64,000 nucleotides of DNA from positions 38,032,543 through 38,096,542 of the forward strand of contig NC_079202.1 of NCBI RefSeq assembly GCF_026745355.1. The letters are read 5' to 3'. Both the position numbers and the translations under genes were made by a program. Shown here in pieces: positions 1-12,612 of the stretch. This DNA is from Beta vulgaris subsp. vulgaris (Eukaryota > Streptophyta > Magnoliopsida > Caryophyllales > Amaranthaceae). The first letter of the stretch is position 1. Every line of letters starts with the position of its first letter. The notes under the pieces were generated by a model. That model made no database searches and had not been told where the DNA came from. It saw only the letters and a program-made list of their open reading frames with translations.

Positions 1-454
1 TTTTTCGTCATCCATTTCGAATTCCATAAGCAGTTGGTAGGTGGAGATAGCAGTCTTTGTTCAGTTCAGGGTGGGTTGTCCCATTATTATGTTGTATGGT
101 AAGGGGATGTCGACCACCAGGAAGTCAATTGGTAGGCTTCTTCCCTTGACTTTCTCGCCCATCCGAGTGGGTAACTTTATAGAGCCGACCGGATGCACAG
201 AGTTTCCCCTGAAGCCTATGAGTGGCTGATCTAGGGGGGGTGACATCCTTCTCGCTGTACTTCAGCTTTTTCAGATATTCCAGCGTAATGATGTCTGCTG
301 ACGACCCGCTGTCGACCAACACACGCTTCACCCTAGAGTTGGCCACTTTGAGTTTGATGACCAGGGGGTCATCGTGAGGTACACTTACCGACTGGCTGGA
401 CTCCCCGAAAGTCATGACGGGGCAGTACGATCTGCTCTGCTGAACATCCAACAC
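1..454 (-). pseudogene. gypsy retropepsin-type aspartic protease fragment
   Basis: The minus-strand translation contains the active-site motif VLVDSGSSADII (catalytic Asp in D-S-G). About 60 residues later, in a shifted frame, comes YNIIMGQPTLN, the usual end of a plant gypsy protease, followed by a stretch resembling the linker to reverse transcriptase. The two parts are in different frames. A run of G residues near 233-240 is the likely frameshift site. In the family this enzyme cleaves the Gag-Pol polyprotein in the particle. The fragment continues beyond the left edge of the window. Confidence 0.8.
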
Positions 455-577
455 GTGGTGCTTAAGATTTTGGAGATGAGCTTTTCGAGCTCGGCCGGTT
501 AGGCCACCTGAGGCGAAGCCACCTGAAATGACCCCAATGAATCCCTAAGTGTCTCCACTGTTGGACTGACCGACCTT

Positions 578-1603
578 CTACTTACCTTTTTCCTCGCTAG
601 TGTGCTTCAGGTAGCGGTTCAGCTTACCCTGGTTGGCCAGGTTGTTTAGCCGCTTCTTCAGCTCTCTGCAGCCTTTAGTGGTGTGGCCGCATTCTCGGTG
701 GTATTCACACCACTGACTATTATCCCGCCGATAGGCTGAGGTCCGGATGGGGTGGGGTTGGGGCAACATGGAATTATTCTTGATGTCTAGGTAGATCTCT
801 CGTTGATTTTTGTTGAATCGGGGGTCGTTGCCGTGGTCATTAAAACGGTCCGATCGACCGCCCGTTTTTTGTTGCTTGGGCTAATCCCTATGGCTGCTTT
901 CATCTTTCCTTTTCTTGCTTCCATCATCCGAGTGGCGGCAAATGTCTGCCGCCTGGATAAACCTTTGAGCTTTTGCGATAGCCTCGAAAAAGGTTTTGAC
1001 TTCACTTTCCGCCAATGTCCATCTGAGCCGACCGGACTGTAGCCCAGACATGAGGGCGGCGAAGGCCACTGCGTCCTGTAGATCAGACACTTTCAGTGAT
1101 TCCTCATTGAATCTTTTGATGTAGTCGGCTAGACTCTCGTTCTTTTCTTGCTTGACCCCCATAAGATGAAGGCTCGTTTTCTTTTGCCTTTTCCCCGCCA
1201 CGAACTAATGGGTAAACATATCTTCGAGTACCGCAAAATCGGTGATGATTTCGGCAGGCATCTCTTGAAACCAGCTCAGCGCGAGTCCCTTCAGTGTGGT
1301 GGGAAAGAATAGGCACCACGTGGCCTCACAACTGGTTTGCACGCTCATTTGGGCCTTTTAAGTGGTCATATGATCTTCTAGGTCGGTTAGGCCCGCAAAT
1401 TGTTCGATCTGGGGTGTTTTGAGTTTCCCTTGGGTGGGGGTTTCTACGATCTCCTGGCTGAACGGGGTCATAAACTTCAGGCTACCGTTGCCCAACCATG
1501 GGGGTTTGAAGTGGGCCGAGTCACCTTGGCTTTCTCGCTGAGCGGCTTTTTGGTCCAGGAGCTGGCGAGCATCGTACCCCTGGCTGCGGCTGTAATAGCC
1601 CAT
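578..1603 (-). pseudogene. gypsy Gag, central and C-terminal part
   Basis: One minus-strand frame runs from the insertion junction near 1590 down to 578 with three in-frame stops (1358-1360, 1205-1207, 881-883). It reads KTPQIEQFAG (a Gag core start), then LALSWFQEMP and KNESLADYIKRFNEE, which are hallmarks of the Retrotrans_gag domain. The knuckle-like WCEYHRECGHTTKGC follows near 660-710. Gag packages the element RNA into cytoplasmic particles. Three stops make it non-functional. The N-terminal part lies across the insertion at 6640-7000. Identification as Gag is firm; lineage is less so. Confidence 0.85.
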
Positions 1604-4600
1604 ATTTTGATCATGTTTTAGTTAACGTTAATTATGTTTATTAGTTATAAAGTTTTAATATCAATGGGAATCTACTTGAGAATTATTATTTTAAATTCTA
1701 TTATCTCATTGTGGGTTTTATGAAAATGAGGGTATTTGAGTTTAGTTTTAAGTAAAAGAAAATAAATTATTATATTTTAAAGAGATCTTCATTCTCTGTC
1801 TTCGTGGCTGTTCAAGTAGCTTTTTACTTCTTTTCCTCTTTGTGTCATTTTGTGATGCAGCCAACCAAGATCATATTTTTTTTATGTGTCAATTTTTCAT
1901 AAAACAACTAGGTTCTATCAATCTAGAAACAAAATACTTGTTGATCAAATCTCCTTCTAGAAATCTAGAGAATTAAAGCCCACTCCTCTATTTTATCCAC
2001 CTCCTTCTAATTCAATCTCTCTCCAATAATTTTCTTGGTCCTAAAGTTACTGCCGAATTATTTGCTCAAAATCGACAGCATGCAGTTGGTTTTTGGAAAT
2101 ATATTAATGAAAGTTGTAGATCTCTTTGAGATATTCAATTTAAGCTCAAAAATCACTCAATTCCGACTTGTGTACTATGAGTTATGCCTGTTGCAAGTTT
2201 GGTGTTGCTACCTTCATTTCTCTCTCCTCTGTTTTCGTCAATCTGTTTCTGCAATTTTCTCCAACATGGAATCCAAATTTGCTCCTTGTTTATTCATCAA
2301 AGTTGTAGACCTCTTCGAGATAATGAATTTGGACACAAAAAACACTTGATTCGGAGTTCGGAGCTATGAGTTATGACCTTTACAACTTTGGTGTTGTTGT
2401 TGCCATTTTCTTTCGCACTTTCATCGTCGTCGCTGCAGCGTCGTGGGTGATGTTGTTGTTGTGTTGATGTTAGGTACTCTTTCAATCTTTCTCTCTCTTT
2501 AATTCATAGAACCCAATTGTTAGATGAAGGTGTAAATTTTGGGTTCAAATTGTGATCCTTATTTAATCAATTTCAATCTAATTTGTATGCTATTAATAGT
2601 TAATGATTTTCACAAATCTAATGAACTTGGTATTGATTTCCAAAATCAATTGAGAAAATAGTTTGTTGAACTCAAAGATTGAACCTTTTATCTTTATTCA
2701 ATGGGTTGGATTGAGGTTTATAATTTATATTGATATTTTTAAGTTAAGTTATAAAATCTGATTTTATAACTATGTTGTTTGATAATATTCTTTAAAATCA
2801 GAATAAGGTTAGTTAAAGTTAGAGAGTGTTGTTGTAAATTGGATTAGTGGAATAATTGGTATATGATGAGTTGTAGTTTGTTCATGCATGGAAGAGTTTA
2901 GAAAGGATGAGCAAGTCAATTCATCTATCTGAATTATAGTTGGAAAGAATGTAAATTGTTGTTATTGTTGTTGTGAGGTGATTATTGGAGATTGGTCATG
3001 AATTTAGAGATGTTGGACTCTTGAAGATTTTTATGGAATTGAGCGTTATTTGGAGAATGAAAGAGATACACACATGTCTTTCCACTTTTCAAATATATTA
3101 TTGATATTTCGATTGATCATATAAACTATATAAGTTGATCTTGATATGTTTTCATAAGTTAAACTTATGCTGTATTAAAAATGTGATTTGTGTAATATAT
3201 GGTTTGTGAAATACATGTTTATGAGTTTTAAGACAAAGGCAGAACTAAATTGCATGTTAAGTTCTATTGGCTATAAGTTATGTTGTTTTGAGACTCAATA
3301 ATCGTATAAATTTGTTTGATGAACCATGTTTTGTGATATGAATAAGGCATGGACATTTGGTTCTCAATGAGAGTTGCACTATATTTTCAATAGTTATAAG
3401 TTTGATTCTATGAGTTCAGTGAGTTATACATTAGGGGAATGGATAAGGTTATGAAACTCAATTATGATTTCAGAAAAGAGTTCGTTTATATATGGTTATA
3501 AATGTATAAACTTTATAAGAACATGATACCTGTAAGTTGTTGGGAACCTTGGTATCACATCTTGGTAACACTAATTCTTGTTCAAGTTTCGTGTATGAAT
3601 TTTTAAGAATCAAATTATAATGTTTGATTACCCATTTCGAAATACATGCATTGGAGGTTGGAAGATATGGGTTCGGAGTTGTAGTTGTAATTTCAGGGTA
3701 CGCTATAACATGAGTTTTGGAGGCCTATTATTTGTGTACAGAAATATACATTAGTAAACTATGAACTAGAATAGTATGAACTATTATTATAAGGAGAATA
3801 AGTTCAAATTAAAAAGGTTACATTATGTCATAGAAGGATAGCAACAAGGACTATTTGAGGAATTTGGGTTTTGTAATATTGGAAAGTTATGTCAAAGTAG
3901 TTGTGGGACAAATTAGTAGATCGAAGAATTATGTTTGAGAATTTTAGTTATTATTTGAAAAGTGGAGTTGGGTGATTGTGTAAGTTTTGGAGTGCCAACG
4001 TCAATTAATGGGTCAGTTGTCGATATAAAAATTATATGGGTCTCAAAGATCAGACGACTATAAAAGTATATATTGGAAGGTATATATATAGGGAATGAGA
4101 AACACTCAACGTTGGAACATAGAGTTCGATCAATAAATGAGTTCTATAATAGTAATATCGATATAAAAGGGTTGGAGTGATGGTTTTGGGAAGTATCAGA
4201 CACTAAATTTGAATTATGTTGACTAAGTCGAGGGAAGGTGATAACTGAGTTTGGAAAACTTCTATTATGGGTATCAATGAGGAGTGCAAAAGAGCTTAGG
4301 AGTCTTATTTTCTAATTGGAGAACTAAGAATAGGAAATGGGAAGGTGGGAAGAGTATAAAATGTTATGTATAAAAGTCAAGTTAGATATCTAAGGATAAT
4401 TATTTGGAAGTGAATTTTGGAAGTTCAACATTAATCTAAGGGTTAATAGAGTGGTTACAATAGGTTTGTGAGTCCAAGAGATGTTATAACCAAAATAAGT
4501 ATTTGAGACGAAATATTAAATATTGAGAAGTAAAGGATCAAGATATGGGTGGTGGTTCAAAGGAATATGAAATAGAGAAGTGTAACTTATAGTATTTTAG

Positions 4601-6639
4601 TTATGAAAGGTCATATCTGGAATTGGATTAAGTAATAAAGCTTAAAGGTATAATTTTCTAGTAAGATAAGTAAGATTGTGTAAATGGAAGTTAGGGGAAA
4701 GGTAAATCTAGTGTAATAGAGAGTTTAGGAGTTAATAATGTGTATTGATATTGAAACAATAGAGTGTTTAGACTAGTATGAACATCAAGTTTAAATATTT
4801 GGGGTTGTAGGGTTATGAGATATATAATTAAGATTGATTAAGATAATGGGTTCAAGTATTCGTAATTGTAAATATTTGGATGAATAGTTGAGTCATGACA
4901 TATTTGTTTATGACATAGAAATATGGAATGAGATATTCTGACTTACAATAATAAACGTAGATGATTTATTATAATATAATATTGTCGTGGGAAATATGAG
5001 ATATTAATGTGATAAGTTGGACATACAAGTATCATTCTAGCAATGTTGAGTTCATGTATTGGGGATAAGTAATCCTTCAAGGAACATCCATATCTTGAGA
5101 ATTCTTGGAGGCTATAGTGAGATGCTAGAAGTTAAAGATGGAAGTCAAAGGATAAGGGACTAAAAGAAGGGGAAATTACCAAAAGGAGTTAGAGAGAATA
5201 TTATGATCTATAAAGTTAAAAATTATAGGTTATACGTGCTTAATGTGTGGTTTCGGCAATAGTTCACCACCTTGTAAATCTTTGAGAAACATATGTTACA
5301 TTTTGACTACGTTATCTGTTCCAATTGTGTAAAACATTCACTATCAAAATCTGTCAAATGATGTTAAGGAAATGAAGATAATTCGAGATTTCAGATTTTG
5401 AATAATACTAAGTAATTTATAATTGTGTAATGGATCGGCATATGATTTCTAAGTCAAATATCCATCATTTCCAAAGTATGTTTCCAAAATATGAACATGG
5501 ATTTGCTATCCTAATATAAGATATGAATTATTTGTTATATGAATTTTCAGAACCATGTATACGAGTTTCGAAAAATATGAGTTTATGAAATTACTAATTG
5601 AGTATTGCGGTTATGTTTTGTTTTAGAAGGGAAGTAGCTGCAAAAGCAGTGACGAACAACATTTGTGGAGTAGGTTGGCCCATTATGTGTTTGGAGTGGG
5701 TATTGCTCCGTTATGTAGGGTCATGACCTAAAAGTCTTGCAAGCAGAATATATAAGAAAGGTGGGGAGACGTCCCTCAAAAGTCTGGAGACATGGTTTAC
5801 CCCTCTCCATTCGTGTTCCTTCCCTGAGTAAATATTTTGATGCTAAAGTATTGAGAAAAATTTGAGTTATGTTTGATAATGATGCTGATATAGCCAGATA
5901 ATTTATGGAAAGCTTTTAAAAAGTTACTGAGTATATTCTTTGACATGTTACGTTTGCATCCTTGGTATCTAACGAGGAATATCTTTGTATTTTGAGCAAG
6001 TATAAAATATTTGGGAAATATAAATATACTGGCTATGCGGAATCTTTGATGAAAAGATATAATTTTTTTTTTGTGATTTTGTTTTAACTACATTGATCCA
6101 TGAGATATAAAAGTTCACATATTAAGGTAATTTCTTTATGACGCATTTATTCTCTATAAAATCACACTCAACAACTCGAATGTGTTTTAAGCCACAAAAA
6201 ATAAAAACTAAAAGAATTTCTGGTTGGACAGTGTGTACTCAGTTTCGCTGATTTTGTTCTTGGAACCTGTCCTGGTGGGGGCAGCGTTCAATGCTAATGA
6301 ACCTTTCAGGGAATGTGGAATCCAGCTCCGGGGTGGTTTAAGGATCATGGTATAATAAGAGATGCTTTTCGGATGAGCTATGGTGGAGATTATATGGTGT
6401 TATAGGAAAGAAATGTCATGGTCTTGTAATGTATTATATCAGAGATTTGATTGATCAATTCATGTAATTGTATTTCAATTTATGATATTGTTGTGGGCCC
6501 ATAACCCACCGGTCCAGGATCGTTTTATAGATTATATTTCCACTGCGAGTGAATGTAAATTCGATGTTATTAAGTGTTAATTGAGATTTATAAATATTAA
6601 GTGTAATTAGCTAGCAGCTAGGAAGTACGGGTTGTTACA
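1591..6639. mobile_element. solo-LTR-like element, Tekay/Del-type ends, inside gypsy gag
   Basis: The segment begins TGTAATAGCC and ends GGGTTGTTACA, the TGTAA...TTACA ends seen in long LTRs of plant Tekay/Del-like chromoviruses. It is flanked by GCGGC and GCGCC, a 5 bp TSD with one mismatch. The gypsy gag frame resumes on the other side, which shows it is an insertion. No coding frame of note is present. Near 2091-2200 and 2290-2400 there are two copies of a motif including GTTGTAGA and CTCTT(T/C)GAGATA. Segments near 2888-3050 and the 3' end resemble the element at 8122-10269. At 5 kb it is longer than that relative, so the 3100-5900 part may hold further undetected insertions. Confidence 0.7.
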
Positions 6640-7000
6640 GCGCCGCTTCTCATTGAGGAAGTGTTGAGCATCTTCTTGTTTGCGACGAGGGTTTCGCCTC
6701 GACGACTTAGATATGTGAGTTTCTTCTCATCAGAGAGCTGATTTGCGACGAGCTGACCTCTCCCTAGGTGGGGGGCGCTCATCCTGCTTCGATGGCTCCC
6801 TTTGAGATCGAATGGGCTCCTTGGTTGCTGACCTTGGCCGGTTAGGCTGGCCATCAGCAGCACGAGGGTCGTGCTCTTCCCTCTAGGAGCGCCCCAGACC
6901 GGGGTCCTTGGGCTAAGGAGCATTGCCAAGGTGGTTCGGGATTTGCCCCTGTTGAAGAGTGGCAAGCATGTCCATGAGACTCTGCTGCAACTGAGCTGCT
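6640..7000 (-). pseudogene. gypsy Gag N-terminal part
   Basis: This is the minus-strand continuation of the gag frame upstream of the 1591-6639 insertion. It starts around MDMLATLQQGQIPNH and runs through a charged, Arg/Pro/Ser-rich stretch to the junction, with several in-frame stops. This low-conservation region precedes the Gag core in Tat-type elements. Assignment rests mainly on position and on continuity with the gag at 578-1603. Confidence 0.6.
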
Positions 7001-7312
7001 ATGAGGGCTATGTCAGTTCCGAATAGTGGTTGAGGGTCAACACGCTATATCTCCCGAGAGGGGGATAACCGGTTCCCCTGGGACAATTCCTGGTCAGGGT
7101 CAATTGTTTAAACTGTGGGAGACCGGCGAGCGGCAGATAGTGTTCGGGGTGACCTCCTATGGTGTGAAGGCGATGGTTCCCTCTCCGATCTCTGGGTTGG
7201 GCAGAGGGTTTGTTACGGGTGTTTTTTTATGGTGCCATTGCTGAACGACACTTAGGTTCTGCTGAGTAGCAACTGAACTTTGTTGAGTGGTGACGAAGTA
7301 ACTTGTTGTACT

Positions 7313-7330
7313 ATCCTCACAGACGGCGCC
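7313..7330 (-). promoter_or_regulatory. primer binding site of the gypsy element
   Basis: Directly beside the LTR, the minus strand reads TGGCGCCGTCTGTGAGGA. The first nine bases match the tRNA-Asp-type PBS (TGGCGCCGT) used by Athila/Tat elements. It starts three bases from the LTR end, so it fixes the LTR boundary and the minus orientation. Confidence 0.7.
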
Positions 7331-7333
7331 AAA

Positions 7334-7806
7334 CTGTTTCTGTCTAAAAATTAAGGTTCAAGATCTGTGCTGAGCAGGCCCTTAGTTCGATAATTCGAGT
7401 CCCGAGCTGGGTATCTGTTCACCGATGACCTGCACAAGGTATTAGACTGCCCTGGGGGTAGTTCCGGGATCACCCCTCCGACGCTCAAGTCAGTTGATGA
7501 TTGAGGTAGAGAGAGAGAGTCTAGAGTGAGAAAGCTCTGGTTAGTTAGGTAAGAATTCAATACATTTGCCTTGATCGGACAAGGGATATTTATAGTGGTG
7601 AGAACTTCTAGGAGAAGACCTTTTTGATATGACAGCCTCCCTTGGGATTGGTGGGGCTGCCTTTTCAGGGATGATCTTTGTGGGTCCCTTAGGGATCCAA
7701 GAGACTGTTGGCCACGTCATGATAGGTGGGACCCACAGGGCTTGCGTGGCGGTGCCAGCTGGCGTAGGACCCTTAGCTAGGTTTAAGGGGCCCAAATAGT
7801 GTTGAA
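7334..7806 (-). repeat. LTR of the gypsy element (3' part)
   Basis: The plus strand starts TGTTTCTGTC next to the PBS. The minus strand shows a TATA-type sequence near 7590 followed by a transcribed leader. The LTR is truncated at 7806/7807 where the copia LTR begins, so its true outer end is not in view and no TSD can be tested. Confidence 0.65.
7584..7595 (-). promoter_or_regulatory. TATA box of the gypsy LTR promoter
   Basis: The minus strand reads CTATAAATATCC about 250 bp upstream of the LTR/PBS boundary, the usual place for the RNA polymerase II start of an LTR. Confidence 0.55.
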
Positions 7807-8055
7807 TGTTGGGACTAGTAGAGAAAACACAAAACAGTAATAATAACTTATCTGAAAATCGAGACATGTGATATGATCATTGCCTTAAGTCGATAGACCT
7901 TCACAACAGGTACAATCGGATAGCAGACAATGTGCTCCACGAACATGCGCACTCCGATAGATGGAATGGGAACTGAACTGGAAAAAAAAGAGATTTTGCG
8001 GAATAGATAAGAGGGAAAAAGAATTGTGTTGTGCATTTTTCTGAAGAGAATATTG

Positions 8056-8067
8056 CCTATTTATAGG
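8056..8067 (-). promoter_or_regulatory. TATA box of the copia LTR
   Basis: The minus strand reads CCTATAAATAGG. It is followed by a leader containing CAACACAATTC and ends at the LTR terminus about 250 bp downstream, matching the layout of copia LTR promoters. Confidence 0.55.
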
Positions 8068-8121
8068 AGCAAAATAGGGCAAGTGAAACTAACGGATTCA
8101 TGAGGAAATCTCCAACACTCA

Positions 8122-10269
8122 TGTAATAGCTCTGTTTTTAAGAACGTTTATTTAAAAGCTAATTATAATTATTACGTTAATTATGTTTTGGAAATCTTAT
8201 TTTATATGAATTGTGGAATGTGATTTTTATTTGTCGTGTTGTAATATATTTATTTACTTAATTTTATGAAGTTATTATTTCCAGTAATTTTACTGAGTTT
8301 TATGTGCAACTAGTTAAGTTGTATTTTGCCGAAAATAGAAACCTAAAACCCGCTTCTCTGCATCCTTGGTCGGTTGGATAAACCCAAATACCCCCCCTCA
8401 TATCGGTTGTCTAGGAAACCCAAAGAAGACCCCAAAAGGCCAAAACCATCAGAAAATCCCAACCCCAACGAAACCCCAAACCCGATCCCCTCTCTCTCCT
8501 CCTTGTGAAACCCCTCAATTTCTCTCTCTCACACTCGCATCTCGCTGCCGCGCCGTCAACCCTTGTTCGCCGGAGTCGCGCTCTCTTTTCCCCTTCGTGT
8601 TTTCTCTCTCCTCCTCTGTTTCATGCTGCTGTTGTGTTGAATAGCTGTCGTCGCGCCTTTACCGGTGATGGGTCGCGCATCCTCTTTGGTGGTGCGACCG
8701 TGAAGGCAGCCACTGCTTGTGTTCTCCGTCTTTTGTCGTCGTTGTTGTTGTTCTAGCGGTGCTGCCGCGATTGTTGTTGTTGGCTGTTGGTGATGTTGTT
8801 GCTCTGTTTCTTCTCTCTCCTTTCGCTGGTTGTTGCTGCCGGAGCCAACCCCTCCCCCTTGGCGTGTCTTCCCTGCTCTTGAAGCACAGGTAAAGACTAG
8901 TTTATTCTCTATTTTCCTCTTAAAATTCTGATTTTCTATTTATTATTTAATCCCAAGTTGATGTTATTATTATTGTTGTTGCTATTATGTTGTTATGTTG
9001 CAGTAGTATTGTTGTTGTTGGGTTGTTATTCTGTTGTTGTTGTTGGGATTGTTGGTGGTGTTGATGTGTTGCGGTAATGGTGGTGGTGGTGGAGTTGTTG
9101 TAGTTGTGCGGGTTGTTGTTGTTGTTGTTGTCTGTTGTTCTTGTTGTTATGTTGTTGTTGTGGTGTTGACGTTGGAGGGGTTATGTTTGATTTTAAATTT
9201 AAGAATTATAAAAATGGGTTTCATTAGGTTTTGTTCTGGAATTTAGTTTGATTAGTGTAGTAGGTTGTTTAAACAAAGGTTTAATTAGAATAGATGAAGT
9301 TAAGAGTTGTTGTTATTATATAGGAAATCATATTTAGCCTATAAGGGTTGTAGTTGTTTCAAGAAATAGGTTTAGAAAGTATAGACAAGTCAATACCCTT
9401 ATTCGAATTATAGGGAGAATGGTTGTTAATTCTTATTATTATTGTGAGGTTATTATTAGAGGATGATTTTGGAATGAAGAACCATTCGGGATTATGAAGG
9501 AAATTATGTTGGTGGAATTGGATTGCGGTTCAGGTAACTTTTATGTTCAGTATAATCATTTACTAATGCCCATGTGTGTGTAGAGTGTTTTATTTTCATA
9601 TATAAGTTCGTACTATGGCCATAGATATGAATGTGATGATGAAATGTCATTGTTTGATTATGAATACGCAATTGTTTTGCTGGCTTAGTTTATGAACTGA
9701 AAATAGAAATTGGGCAAGGTATGGGTGGAGGATGGTTACTCTTTTGACCTGATACGGTCGGCTACGCTCCACAACGAAGCTTGGGGGTAGTATTGCTGGG
9801 CTCCATAACGAACCTTGGAGGCCGTGTTTGTCCTTTGTCCAAAGCCCGTACTTGCCACTGATTTGTTTAAGAGAATGAGCTATGCCAGCGTCGTAACGGA
9901 AAGAAATGATTTTGAGAAATAAAATGTTTATAACGGGTTGAAGTAAAGGTTACGATTTTTCCACTCATTTTGGAATTTTGTTTGTTTTGTATTTTTCCCT
10001 GAATTTGCAGGTTTGGTATCAAGAGCTCGAGAATGGAAGTGAAGCAAGATTATGATGTCGTCATAGATTAAGGATTGAGTTTGTATTCTAGATAGTTGAT
10101 TAGAGAATAGTTATTGATATTTCGTTGTATATAATATTTGGGAATTTTAGTCGAGATATTGGTGTAATCAAGGATATTTTTCCGCTGCGAAGTAATTTAT
10201 TAAGAGTTAATTATTGTTAATAGATGTTGATTGTGTTTCGCTAGCAGCTCGGAAGAGCGGGCTGTTACA
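8122..10269. mobile_element. solo LTR, Tekay/Del-type, 2148 bp
   Basis: It starts TGTAATAGCT and ends GGGCTGTTACA, flanked by a perfect 5 bp TSD ACTCA (8117-8121 and 10270-10274). Removing it restores the copia LTR. Its end region (GCTAGCAGCTCGGAAG) and a segment near 9360-9500 match the element at 1591-6639, so both belong to one family. Inside are GTT-rich stretches (about 8726-9175) and a GC-rich stretch near 9740-9850. No internal coding region is present. This supports a solo LTR left by unequal recombination, although a single-LTR non-autonomous element cannot be excluded. Confidence 0.8.
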
Positions 10270-10626
10270 ACTCATAAGGATTAATTCAGCACATAATGAC
10301 AATTAATAAAAACTTTAGAAAAGTGTAACGAATAGAGAATTGAAATGGACAAAATCATAAATCAAGTGGGCCCCAAAAATAACAGTCACACATGTGAACT
10401 GAATCGAACCGGGTCGAACGGCACGCGTGCGATGACTGATAGACGTACGGTGGCGTGCGGGAGATTGTCCACTATCTCCTCCATAACATGCTTAACATAT
10501 TATAGAAAACTTCTCTATATAAATTGGGTACAACTTCTTTCACCACCAATGTGGGACAACAACAAAAGAAGTTAAGTTTACTATCTTCAAGCTTGTACCA
10601 ACATATTAAACCAAACTTTTTCTAAT

Positions 10627-10642
10627 AGTTCCCCACTTGCTT
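10627..10642 (-). promoter_or_regulatory. polypurine tract of the minus-strand copia element
   Basis: The minus strand reads AAGCAAGTGGGGAACT shortly before the LTR start at 10603. Its purine-rich character and its position between RNase H and the 3' LTR are those of the plus-strand DNA primer. Confidence 0.55.
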
Positions 10643-10849
10643 AAACTTGTGCTGGTTTTAAGGAAGATGGAAATTAGAAAAACTGTTGCTAGGTGAACAA
10701 TGTCTTGAACCTGCAACTAAGTGAAAATCGAGTATCGTTTTCCGTATGTTCAACATTGAGCCTAACCACCATGTCTTGCGATTGCTTTAGAGAATAGCCC
10801 GCATCTATGCTCATAGGAGATGGCTAGCCCCCGGAATCACATAGGCGAG

Positions 10850-11540
10850 CTTATCAAGTGTGTACTACTTACACCACCCCAACAAGGGCTATGGAAGCTA
10901 TCCTCAACCATGTAGTAAAAACATATTAAAGGATACAACATAAAACGAAACTTGAGTAATACCTCAAGGCTTTTATTATCAACAAGATTACAAGCAATAG
11001 CTCCACAATATTGTTTGACCACATTGAATCTGGTGAACCTGATTTGGTATCCATGGGCTACTAAATTGGCGGTTTCAATCCCATTCCTTTAGCAGGATCT
11101 GAAAGTAGTTTCTAGTTTAGACCTTAATCAACGGATCCGCTACATTTCTCTCTTACCTCACATAGTCAAGAGAGATTACCCCAAATTTGATTAAATTACA
11201 AACAACTTGACGTCTTAGGCATATGTGCCTACTCTTGCCATTATATTTCTTATTCTTGGTAATATGAATGGCTTCTTGTGAGTCACAATGAAGCAAAGAA
11301 TAGATGGCATTGGCTATTCTCACAAGGGGACATTAGCCACAAGATTTCTCAACCACTCTGCTTCCCAACCAGCTATCTCCAAAGCGATAAACTCAATCTC
11401 CATTGCAGACTTTGCAATGTATGTTTGCTTAGAGGATTTCCAAGACACTGATGCTCCTGTTAAAGTAAACACAAAACCATTAGTAGAATGTATATCATCA
11501 CTCTCCGAGATCCAGTTAGCCTCACAATATCCTTCCAAAA
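10850..11540 (-). pseudogene. copia RNase H domain remnant
   Basis: The minus-strand translation shows YCEANWIS (usually YCDANW), [21 protein letters not shown] and EAEWLRNLV, the conserved copia RNase H order. Further downstream a recognisable but stop-ridden continuation includes the NGKSRHI-like segment. In the family this domain removes RNA from the RNA:DNA hybrid. The Asp-to-Glu change in the first motif and the many stops indicate loss of function. Confidence 0.8.
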
Positions 11541-11932
11541 TAGGAGGATGACCACTACAATAAAATCAAAGACTCGTTGACTCTTTAAGATACTTAAGCA
11601 AATGAATCAAAGCATTCCAATGATCATGACTAGGGTTGTGATTATGCCTGCTCAATCTGCTGACTACATAACCTATATCGGGACGAGAATAATTCATCAA
11701 AAACATAAGAGTCCCAGTAATATAATCTTAGCATACTCAATCTGTTTCACACTATTAGAAGTATTCTTCTTCAAAGACATATTAGAATCATAGGGAGTTA
11801 GTTTGGGTTCCACATCATAATAACCAAATTTTTAGGAACATTTTCAACATAGTGAGCTTGACTAAGTATGTAACCAGAAGTAATCTTCTCAACTTTTAAC
11901 TCCCAAAATCACATCTACCTCACCCATATCTT

Positions 11933-12560
11933 TCATGTCAAAGGAAGATTTGAGTAAGGATTTGGTTGAATTAACAACGTACAACTAGTACCAAAGATAT
12001 CCTCAACATAAAGTGTAATAATCACATAATCAAAAGAATCAATTCTCACATAAATGCATGAATCGACATCACAAGTTCTAAAACTAATAGATAAAACAAC
12101 ACTACCAAACTTCTCATGCCATTGGTTAGGAGCTTGTTTCAAGACATACAAAGACTTTACAAGTCTACATAACTTATGTTCTTCACCCGGAATCCTAAAA
12201 CAATTAGGTTGCTCCATATAAACAATTAGGTTGCACATAAGTACCATAAATAGAGGCAACAACAAACAACACCCTAGTAGAGGCAATCTTAGTAACAGGG
12301 GAATAGGTATCAAAGTAAACCAAATCTTTCTTCTAAGTAAACCCCTTAGCAACGAGTATAGCCTTAAACTTATCAATAGTACCATCAGACTTGAGTTTCT
12401 TCCTGAAACCCATATACAACCTCTAGGTTTACATCCGCGAGGTAAATCCACAACCTCCCAAGTATGGTTAGACATAACATACTCAATCTCACTATCAATG
12501 GCTTCCTTCCAGAACACATCATTACTAGATCTCATGGCATCATCCTAGGTCGGAGGATCA
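11933..12560 (-). pseudogene. copia reverse transcriptase remnant
   Basis: The minus strand begins with FWKEAIDSEIEYVMSNHTW and DLPRGCKPRGC, the entry of copia RT. After a frameshifted stretch, near 12190-12240, it continues with MEQPNCF, LVKSLYVLKQAPNQWHEKF and YVEDIFG, where the catalytic YVDD box has become YVED. At least two frameshifts separate these blocks. It is a non-functional polymerase domain. Confidence 0.8.
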
Positions 12561-12612
12561 CCCTCAGCAATACAGGCAGATACAAAAGACTCATCCAAAT
12601 CATCACCATACT

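Larger units (their letters stand above)
1..7806 (-). mobile_element. Ty3/gypsy (Tat-like) LTR retrotransposon, partial and interrupted
   Basis: On the minus strand the order is LTR (7806 to 7334), primer binding site (about 7330), leader, gag, then protease running off the left window edge. This is the canonical gypsy order. The Gag core, the C-x2-H knuckle-like motif and the protease motif resemble plant Tat/Ogre-type elements, an assignment made by family recognition and not by search. The element is dead: gag has in-frame stops, and a solo-LTR-like insertion at 1591-6639 divides it. Its LTR is cut at 7806 by the copia LTR that follows. The remaining pol would lie left of base 1. Confidence 0.8.
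7807..10603 (-). repeat. 3' LTR of the minus-strand copia element, split by a solo LTR
   Basis: On the minus strand the LTR starts TGTTGGTAC (10603) just downstream of the polypurine tract and ends GTCCCAACA (7807), giving inverted TGTTGG/CCAACA termini. Removing the nested element at 8122-10269 and one TSD copy leaves about 640 bp. That is a usual copia LTR size. The TATA box and leader are in the 7807-8121 half. Confidence 0.7.

Noticed and set aside
8366..9246. Possible gene with Ser/Val-rich ORFs
   Set aside because: It lies inside the solo LTR at 8122-10269. The frames are driven by CT-rich and GTT-rich low-complexity sequence with no recognisable domain.
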